Source: Candidatus Poribacteria bacterium
GTDB taxonomy: Bacteria > Poribacteria > WGA-4E > WGA-3G
DNA: 64,000 nucleotides
Assembly (NCBI GenBank): GCA_022821065.1
Contig: JAJEEK010000055.1
Location: forward strand, 1 to 64,000
Reading direction: 5' to 3'
Shown one piece after another: positions 58,428-64,000 of the stretch. The notes beneath the pieces were generated by a model. It worked only from the letters and a program-made list of their open reading frames with translations, did not search any database and had not been told where the DNA came from. Both the position numbers and the translations under genes were made by a program. Within the stretch, counting starts at the first letter, position 1, and each line of letters starts with the position of its first letter.

Positions 58428-59438
58428 ATGTTTCAAACAAAATTTTATGTAAGCATCTTGGCTGTTAGTGTCATGACAGCCATTTTGATTGCAACAGTAT
58501 CAGGGGAGGAGGCAGTGACAGCTCCAAATACACTAAAAGTGGGGATGATTGCCCCAGATTTCACATTGAAAGATGAAGAGGGGACGGAGCGAAGCCTGAG
58601 TGACTATCTCGGCAAAAAGAGTGTCGTCCTCGCATTTTATCCGAAAGATTTTACCGGTGGCTGAACGACCGAACTTTGCTCGCTCCGGGATAATTTGAGC
58701 GAGATAGAAGCAACAGGAAGTGTCCTGTTCGGCGTTAGTGTTGACACCGTTGACTCACATAAACGGTTTCGAGAGGAACAGAAATTCGGGTTTTCGCTGT
58801 TAGCAGACACCGAATTTGAGGTAAGCAATCAGTACAGCGGTATTATGGAGCGTTTCAACGCTTCACAACGGGCGACTTTTATTATTGATAAAGCGGGATA
58901 CATCCGCGCCATTGATAAAGAGGTCAATGTCAAAACGCACGGTGCAGATGTTGTTGCGATGCTTAAGAAGGTGCTGCCGAAGATAGAAGTTGGACAACTC
59001 GCTCCAGATTTTATTGCTACAGATAGTACAGGCAAAATGCATCAGTTGAGCGAGTTAATCGAAAAAAAGAATGTGGTATTATCGTTCTATCCGCGCGATT
59101 TCGGACGTGGCTGAACGGCGCAAGTTTGCTCGCTCCGTGATGAGTCGAGTCATTTTGCAAAATACGATGCTCAGATTTTCGGGATTACGCACAACGATGC
59201 GGATTCGCGTCAGAAATTTTCAGAAGAAAATCAGTTGAATTTCCCGCTTTTGATGGATACAGGACGTAATCTCTCGCTCCTGTACGGCGCAACGGATGCA
59301 CCAGACGGTGCGATCAAGCGTTCAGCGATTATCATCGATAAATCGGGGAAGATTATAGAGATTGACAAGAAGGTTAACGCCGCTACCCACGGAACAGACC
59401 TCGTTAATTTCCTCAAAACCTTGGAATCATCAGATTAA
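58428..59438 (+). CDS. Exported tandem two-domain peroxiredoxin (PrxQ/BCP-like) with two predicted selenocysteines
   Basis: Three open segments (58428-58664, 58665-59114, 59115-59438) share one frame and join to 336 residues if TGA at 58662-58664 and 59112-59114 are read through. After a signal peptide (S-I-L-A-V-S-V-M-T-A-I-L-I-A), each domain has (K/E)-V-G-x-x-A-P-D-F, a strand ending F-Y-P-(K/R)-D-F, then G-G-[TGA79]-T-T-E-L-C84 or R-G-[TGA229]-T-A-Q-V-C234. TGA replaces the peroxidatic Cys of the F-T-x-x-C-T-x-x-x-C motif, and the resolving Cys five residues on is kept. Each TGA is followed by a stem-loop. GGAGG lies nine bases before the ATG. Expected role: thiol-dependent peroxide removal outside the cytoplasm. 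sel genes are not in the window. Confidence 0.85.
58679..58703 (+). promoter_or_regulatory. Predicted bacterial SECIS stem-loop 1
   Basis: The arms CTCGCTC (58679-58685) and GAGCGAG (58697-58703) form a 7-bp stem with an 11-base loop containing GGG. The stem starts 15 bases after the first TGA, in the range expected for bacterial selenocysteine insertion hairpins. Confidence 0.7.
59129..59149 (+). promoter_or_regulatory. Predicted bacterial SECIS stem-loop 2
   Basis: CTCGCTC (59129-59135) pairs with GAG-T-CGAG (59142-59149) as a 7-bp stem with one bulged T and a six-base loop CGTGAT. Its offset from the second TGA is the same as for stem-loop 1. Confidence 0.65.
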
Positions 59439-59441
59439 TAG

Positions 59442-60056
59442 ATGGCGCGTCGCAATTTATCAACAATACCGGCAGGCATCGCGTGGGGGACCTCTGTTCT
59501 TTTTAGTCCATTTTTGGTACCGATCGCGACCGCTGCCGGGGTTGTCCACAAACATGCCGACCCGCAAAACGCGCTCCGCTGGTTAGCGATTGTCGTGCTA
59601 TTTGTCACCGTGTTGCCAGCACTTTCAATAGCCGTAATGGTGCGATTCTCTAAAGTCAGCGATCTCCATCTGCAGAATAGAGAAGAACGGTTTCTACCGT
59701 TATGTTGTACGCTTATCAGTATGGTTGTGGGGACCGTTCTACTGTACCGGCTTGGTGCGGCGCGTGAAATTGTTTGGGCAGGTGTCGCGTATATTACGAA
59801 TAGTATTATTTTTTCGGCGATTACGCCGCTCTGGAAGATCAGTTTTCACAGTAGCGTTGCCACCGGATGCGTTACCGTTCTTGTGATGCTCGTTAACCCA
59901 CACTTTGGCTGGTTATTCCTGTTAGTGCCGTTGATCTCTTGGGCGCGGGTTTACCGGAAACGGCACACACTCCTTCAAACGATTGTTGGCGCGGTTCTTG
60001 CGGTTGGTAATACGGTTATCGTTCTTCATATCGCGCGACTTGGCAGCCAAAGTTAG
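59442..60056 (+). CDS. PAP2-like membrane protein
   Basis: The 204-residue product has six hydrophobic spans. The segment W-K-I-S-F-H-S-S-V-A-T-G-C followed by S-W-A-R-V-Y-R-K-R-H-T-L-L-Q-T-I-V-G-A-V-L matches the end of the PAP2 (type 2 phosphatidic acid phosphatase) pattern, but the P-S-G-H motif is changed to S-F-H-S-S, so activity is uncertain. It begins three bases after the stop of the peroxiredoxin gene and is probably cotranscribed. The last bases overlap the convergent zinc-ribbon gene. Confidence 0.6.
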   Translation: MARRNLSTIPAGIAWGTSVLFSPFLVPIATAAGVVHKHADPQNALRWLAIVVLFVTVLPALSIAVMVRFSKVSDLHLQNREERFLPLCCTLISMVVGTVLLYRLGAAREIVWAGVAYITNSIIFSAITPLWKISFHSSVATGCVTVLVMLVNPHFGWLFLLVPLISWARVYRKRHTLLQTIVGAVLAVGNTVIVLHIARLGSQS

Positions 60057-60811
60057 CGTGTCTGCCTGAGAGGCGGTAGGTTGTCCCAATCACATTCTAA
60101 GCAGAAATTGGCCTCTCTACCGAGCCGGCGTACTCTGCCCCCACATTCAGGGCATTTAAGAAGGCGGGTACGGTTTGTCTCTTCGGAACTCGGTGGAAAC
60201 ATGAGTAGTTGTTCTATCGGCAGATTCTGCTCTCTTGCCCTCCCGAGTTCAAGTTGGACATTCTCCAATATATCACGGGTATCGAATTTAAAGGGGGGCG
60301 GGGAGTTACGATTTAGATTAATAAAATCGCTTCGGTAGATCCGAACGGTATTGTCTTCCTGGACCTTCCGCATAAAGAGTGTATATTTATCGGGTGCTAC
60401 CAGATAGGCTGTGGTATCCAAGACGTGTCTGCGCGGTTTGATTGTTATCTCATATCCGCCATAATTCAGTATAGAGGAACTTGAGCCCGCCTGCATCTGG
60501 CAGATCTCAAAGAGTTCATGGGAGCTTGATGCCGAAAGGATCAACAAGTATTGGCGGCACGGATGTTGGACAAGACGTTCAAACGGCAGAAAGACTTCCG
60601 GTTCTGCCTGATCTCGGAGAAATTGAACGAAAGTCGCATAAATTAACTCGTTCAACCGCCGGGATTGTGATGTGCTATCTCCATCAACACGGTTAAACTC
60701 GCGTGAATAAAGCTCAATTTGGACATTCACATCAATAGGTTCATTTTCAGTATTGACACGCTGCAGCCGTTCTACCGGACGGTCAGCAACTTTAAGGACA
60801 AAAGGTAACAT
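60053..60811 (-). CDS. Hypothetical protein with C-terminal zinc ribbon
   Basis: The product is 252 residues from the ATG at 60811, which follows a GGGGG site; the longer frame adds 34 residues lacking support. Most of the protein matches no family I know. The C-terminus has a four-cysteine ribbon C-P-E-C-G-G ... C-L-E-C-D-W, likely binding one zinc. No membrane span or signal peptide. It is convergent with the PAP2-like gene and overlaps it by four bases. Confidence 0.7.
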   Translation of the reverse strand: MLPFVLKVADRPVERLQRVNTENEPIDVNVQIELYSREFNRVDGDSTSQSRRLNELIYATFVQFLRDQAEPEVFLPFERLVQHPCRQYLLILSASSSHELFEICQMQAGSSSSILNYGGYEITIKPRRHVLDTTAYLVAPDKYTLFMRKVQEDNTVRIYRSDFINLNRNSPPPFKFDTRDILENVQLELGRAREQNLPIEQLLMFPPSSEETNRTRLLKCPECGGRVRRLGREANFCLECDWDNLPPLRQTR

Positions 60812-60906
60812 AACAACCCCCTTAAACTCCTTATAAACAAGGGATATATCAATTTTAACACACGATCCAGTTTTTTTCCACTGAAAAATAGCAGTTAGCG
60901 TTTTGC

Positions 60907-60935
60907 TTGACAAAGCGTTGTATACATGATATGTT
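60907..60935 (+). promoter_or_regulatory. Probable sigma-70 promoter of the yebC-ruv operon
   Basis: TTGACA (60907-60912) followed after 17 bases by TATGTT (60930-60935), about 50 bases before yebC. Confidence 0.55.
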
Positions 60936-60983
60936 AAAATAGAGGGTTAGCAGGAAAGTTCACTATCAGAAAGGACAGATGTT

Positions 60984-61730
60984 ATGTCAGGACACTCTAA
61001 ATGGTCAACAATTAAACACAAAAAAGCGACAAACGATTCGAGGCGCGGTAAACTCTTCTCAAAATTGGTCAAAGAGATTACGGCATCGGCGCGTATCGGT
61101 GGTGGCGATGTAGACACAAACCCGCGACTGCGAACCGCTATCGCCGCTGCGAAATCGAACAATGTGCCTAATGATAACATTAACAAAGCGATCCTCCGTG
61201 GTACGGGCGAACTTGAGGGTGAGACCTACGAAGAAATTCTTTACGAAGGTTACGGGCCCGGGGGTGTTGCGGTTATGATAGAAGTCTTGACCGACAATCG
61301 TAATCGCGCAGTTGCGGAGATTCGGCACGTTTTTAGTAAACATGAGGGTAGAATCGGTGAACGCGGGTGCGTCGCATGGGGTTTCGATAAATGCGGATTG
61401 ATCGTCGTTACACCTGATAGCATCGATGAAGAGGAATTGTTCATGATCGCAGTTGAAGCCGGTGCCGAAGATGTGACGTCCTCCGACACAGGTATGGAAG
61501 TCGTTACGCCGTTTGAGATGTTCGATAGCGTCCTGACGGCGATTCAGGAGACAGCCGCCGAAGTTCAACTCGCTGAAATTAGCATGATTCCACAAACCAC
61601 GGTGAAACTTGAGGGGAAAGAAGCGGAACGGATGCTACGCCTCATGGATGCCCTCGATGACCTTGATGATGTTCAGAAGGTTTATGCCAACTTCGATATT
61701 CCGGATAACCTTTTAGAAGCCGCAGCGTAA
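60984..61730 (+). CDS. yebC: YebC/PmpR family (TACO1-like) protein
   Basis: The 248-residue product begins with the invariant [14 protein letters not shown] and continues with [16 protein letters not shown] and [10 protein letters not shown]. Members act as DNA-binding regulators or translation factors for difficult peptide sequences. Its place directly ahead of ruvC, ruvA and ruvB is a classic bacterial arrangement. Confidence 0.97.
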   Translation: MSGHSKWSTIKHKKATNDSRRGKLFSKLVKEITASARIGGGDVDTNPRLRTAIAAAKSNNVPNDNINKAILRGTGELEGETYEEILYEGYGPGGVAVMIEVLTDNRNRAVAEIRHVFSKHEGRIGERGCVAWGFDKCGLIVVTPDSIDEEELFMIAVEAGAEDVTSSDTGMEVVTPFEMFDSVLTAIQETAAEVQLAEISMIPQTTVKLEGKEAERMLRLMDALDDLDDVQKVYANFDIPDNLLEAAA

Positions 61731-61777
61731 CAAAGGTATAATGTCGTGGCGGACATCTCTATGGGAAGGGACATCAC

Positions 61778-62314
61778 ATGCGAAACCAGCCTTACCCAAC
61801 CGCAAGAAACAGTAAAAAAATAATTCTTGGCGTTGATCCGGGTATTGCGAATACAGGATACGGTGTGGTTGAGTCCCACGGTAACCGTTTAATTCCGCGT
61901 AATTTCGGTAACATTCGTACCAGCCCACGAACGGCACCAGAGGTGCGGTTAAAAGAGATTTACGATGTTATAACGCGCTTGATCACAGAATTCGCTATCG
62001 AGAGTGTGGTACTTGAAAATATTTTCTTTAGTAAAAACACGAGCAGCGCGTTTGGGGTTAGTGAGGTCAAAGGTATCGTGAAACTCGCAGCAGCGAATGC
62101 GGGCTGCTCTGTTACTGTATATACACCCACTCAAGTTAAACAAGCTATCGTCGGCTACGGGAAAGCCACAAAAGCTCAGATGCAAAAGATGGTACAAGCA
62201 CTGCTTAAACTTAAAGAGCCGCCTCGCCCTGATCACGCTGCCGATGCGCTCGCGCTCGCGCTCTGCCATGCCCGTTCCTATAAAGTCCTTGAACTCCGTA
62301 AAAAATATTTTTAA
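61778..62314 (+). CDS. ruvC: Crossover junction endodeoxyribonuclease RuvC
   Basis: The 178-residue product carries the catalytic acidic residues of the family: first Asp in L-G-V-D-P-G-I-A-N-T-G-Y-G, Glu in L-E-N-I-F-F, and C-terminal D in H-A-A-D-A-L-A-L-A-L-C-H. It cuts Holliday junctions moved by RuvAB. The N-terminus has about 15 residues before the first strand, a little more than usual. Confidence 0.95.
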   Translation: MRNQPYPTARNSKKIILGVDPGIANTGYGVVESHGNRLIPRNFGNIRTSPRTAPEVRLKEIYDVITRLITEFAIESVVLENIFFSKNTSSAFGVSEVKGIVKLAAANAGCSVTVYTPTQVKQAIVGYGKATKAQMQKMVQALLKLKEPPRPDHAADALALALCHARSYKVLELRKKYF

Positions 62315-62460
62315 CTATCAGCCTTTGTGCATCGTTCCACTTCGTTTCACGATGGTTTCTGATGAAAAACACAACATAGTTGGCTGCAAACCCGTTTGAA
62401 TTAACCGAAAACCTGCTCGAAATGTAATGGAGAGCAAAAAGAAGGCCCATAGTTTAAAAA

Positions 62461-63057
62461 ATGATTGCTTATATCAAAGGTGTTATCGCCCATAAGGATA
62501 CAAAACAGGTCATCGTAGACGTTAACGGCATCGGATACGCCGTTGATGTGACACCACGTATTATAACCGGTCTACCCCCTATAGGCGAGACAGTTACCTT
62601 CTATACGCACTATTACCAAAACCGCGAAAACAAGGTCACGCTCTACGGATTCACCTCAATGGACGCGCTCAAAGTTTTTGAACTGGCCCTGACTGTCTCG
62701 GGTGTAGGACCGGCACTCGCGCAAAACATTGTTTCGAGGTTGTCGCCTTCACAATTCCAACGCGCTGTACAACGTGGAGATACGACCACACTGATGCGGG
62801 TGCCACGCTTAAGCAAAGGCATTGCACAAGTTGTCATTACCAAACTGAAAAATAAGATCGGTCAAATAAAATTGGAAAGCATGGCGGATACGGAAAAATC
62901 TGTGGCACCAGATATAGAGGTGATCCAAATCCTTGTTAACCTTGGTGCCTCAGAGCTTGAGGCAGAACAAGCCGTTGAAAAAGCGCAAAAAGTGCTTGGT
63001 AGTTCTGCACAACGGGATAACTTAGTCAAACAAGCACTTCGCTATATCCGAAATTAG
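62461..63057 (+). CDS. ruvA: Holliday junction branch migration protein RuvA
   Basis: The 198-residue product has the OB-fold N-terminus M-I-A-Y-I-K-G-V-I, V-D-V-N-G-I-G-Y-A-V, helix-hairpin-helix segments (V-S-G-V-G-P-A-L-A-Q-N-I and V-P-R-L-S-K-G-I-A-Q), and the flexible linker plus domain III (L-G-A-S-E-L-E-A-E-Q-A-V). It binds the four-way junction and loads RuvB. Confidence 0.95.
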   Translation: MIAYIKGVIAHKDTKQVIVDVNGIGYAVDVTPRIITGLPPIGETVTFYTHYYQNRENKVTLYGFTSMDALKVFELALTVSGVGPALAQNIVSRLSPSQFQRAVQRGDTTTLMRVPRLSKGIAQVVITKLKNKIGQIKLESMADTEKSVAPDIEVIQILVNLGASELEAEQAVEKAQKVLGSSAQRDNLVKQALRYIRN

Positions 63058-63091
63058 TTCTTACTAATACTAAACCGACAAATTGGAGTGG

Positions 63092-64000
63092 ATGCTTCGT
63101 ATTCCGATAAAAAAAATGGATAATCACAACATACCCGATTTCTCCGATTTAGCCGATGAAGAGGACGACTTTGGATATAGTCTCCGTCCTGAAAGGTTAG
63201 ACGAATTCATCGGACAAGACAGAGCCAAAGAGCAGCTCCGTATCCACATTGAAGCCGCGAAAAAGCGTGGCGACGCGCTTGAGCACGTCCTACTCGTCAG
63301 TCCGCCGGGACTCGGTAAAACGACCCTCGCGAGGATCATCGCCAACGAAATTCGGAGCAACTTTAAACAGACGATCGGACCTGTCATGGAACGGCTCGAT
63401 CTCGCTTCGACGTTGACGAATCTCGAAAAGGGAGACGTTCTGTTTATTGACGAAATCCATCGCATGAAAGGACATGTCCAAGAGTCACTTTACCCTGTGA
63501 TGGAAGATTATCAGCTCGATTTAACGATCGGTCAGGGTCCGGCATCGGATTCCGTGCAAATTCCGCTCCAGCACTTCACGCTTGTGGGTGCGACGACGCG
63601 TGAAGGTCTGCTCGCGGGTCCGTTTCGAGACCGTTTTGGCATCCGCATCCATCTTGATTACTATGAAGCGGAAGACATCCAACAGGTTATTCGAATCAAC
63701 AGTTCAAAACTCAACATTAGTATTGACGAGGACGCGGAATACGCATTAGCCTGCCGTTCGCGCGGTACAATGCGTATCGCGAACAAGTTGCTCGCTAACG
63801 TTAGGGACTATGCTGAAGTCAAAGGCGACGGCATGCTTTCGCTGAAAGTTGCGGAGGCGGCACTTGAATTCTTTGGTATCGACGAACGCGGATTAAACGC
63901 GCAAGATTACGCCTACTTTCAGACGCTTATTGAGAAATTCAGCGGACGGGCTGGACTTAAGGCACTCGCCGTCGCCTTGAGTGAGGATGAACGCACGATT
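63092..64000 (+). CDS. ruvB: Holliday junction branch migration DNA helicase RuvB, 3'-truncated by window edge
   Basis: The frame is open to the window end. Two starts are possible: ATG 63092 with GGAG very close, or ATG 63116 in frame. R-P-E-R-L-D-E-F-I-G-Q opens the AAA+ domain. Walker A is P-P-G-L-G-K-T-T-L-A with a Ser (S-P-P-G) where Gly is usual, Walker B is L-F-I-D-E-I-H-R, and sensor/arginine-finger text is G-A-T-T-R-E-G-L-L-A-G-P-F-R-D-R-F-G. About 300 of the usual 340 or so residues are present; the end of the winged-helix domain lies beyond the window. Confidence 0.97.
   Translation, partial: MLRIPIKKMDNHNIPDFSDLADEEDDFGYSLRPERLDEFIGQDRAKEQLRIHIEAAKKRGDALEHVLLVSPPGLGKTTLARIIANEIRSNFKQTIGPVMERLDLASTLTNLEKGDVLFIDEIHRMKGHVQESLYPVMEDYQLDLTIGQGPASDSVQIPLQHFTLVGATTREGLLAGPFRDRFGIRIHLDYYEAEDIQQVIRINSSKLNISIDEDAEYALACRSRGTMRIANKLLANVRDYAEVKGDGMLSLKVAEAALEFFGIDERGLNAQDYAYFQTLIEKFSGRAGLKALAVALSEDERTI

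Overview
The window looks like a chromosomal piece of an uncultured, probably marine or sponge-associated bacterium. The gene mix fits candidate phylum Poribacteria or a close relative: ECF sigma factors fused to LRR and glycosidase-like modules, dockerin-like pairs, WD40 proteins, DUF1501, many Gfo/Idh/MocA and phytanoyl-CoA dioxygenase genes, and heavy loads of small palindromic repeats. This placement is inference from gene content; no rRNA or tRNA gene was found to test it. UGA serves as an ordinary stop in many genes here (for example rsmA and the four-cluster ferredoxin), which matters for the selenocysteine call below.

Layout. 0-3 kb is mobile or repetitive: an Rpn-type nuclease fragment, an IS630-family element with a probable -1 frameshift, and a small HTH gene behind three tandem consensus promoters. 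3-9 kb holds rpmE, rho (with a long upstream region), a TPR lipoprotein and a Gfo/Idh oxidoreductase. 9-10 kb is a Y1 transposase flanked by inverted palindromic repeats. 10-14.5 kb is a succinate dehydrogenase/fumarate reductase operon. 14.8-21 kb carries uracil-DNA glycosylase, an alpha-galactosidase-like enzyme, a bicupin, rsmD and DUF1501. 21-33 kb is an accessory region of exported proteins: a WD40 pseudogene, four tandem paralogues, an ECF-LRR-glycosidase fusion broken by a frameshift, a WD40 protein and dockerin-like remnants.

33-43 kb looks like a sigma-54-linked surface or secretion region. It has an NtrC-type activator with a degenerate receiver, a methyltransferase, an STT3/AglB-like oligosaccharyltransferase, a GspC/PilP-like protein and a three-gene lipoprotein cluster, with three perfect-consensus sigma-54 promoters. 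43-48 kb has an SDR and a ferredoxin-gmk-coaBC-rsmA operon. 48-55 kb has a lipoprotein, an SSS symporter with its DUF3311 partner, a fused TRAP permease and cytochrome bd oxidase (cydAB). 55-58.4 kb has two phytanoyl-CoA dioxygenases and a Gfo/Idh oxidoreductase. 60.9-64 kb is the yebC-ruvC-ruvA-ruvB recombination cluster, with ruvB running off the edge.

The strongest unusual signal is at 58.4-59.4 kb. Three consecutive open segments in one frame, separated only by two in-frame UGA codons, encode an exported tandem two-domain PrxQ/BCP-like peroxiredoxin. Each UGA sits exactly at the peroxidatic cysteine position and is followed by a well-placed stem-loop. I interpret this as a double-selenocysteine peroxiredoxin read through bacterial SECIS elements, driven by a perfect sigma-70 promoter and followed by a PAP2-like membrane protein gene.
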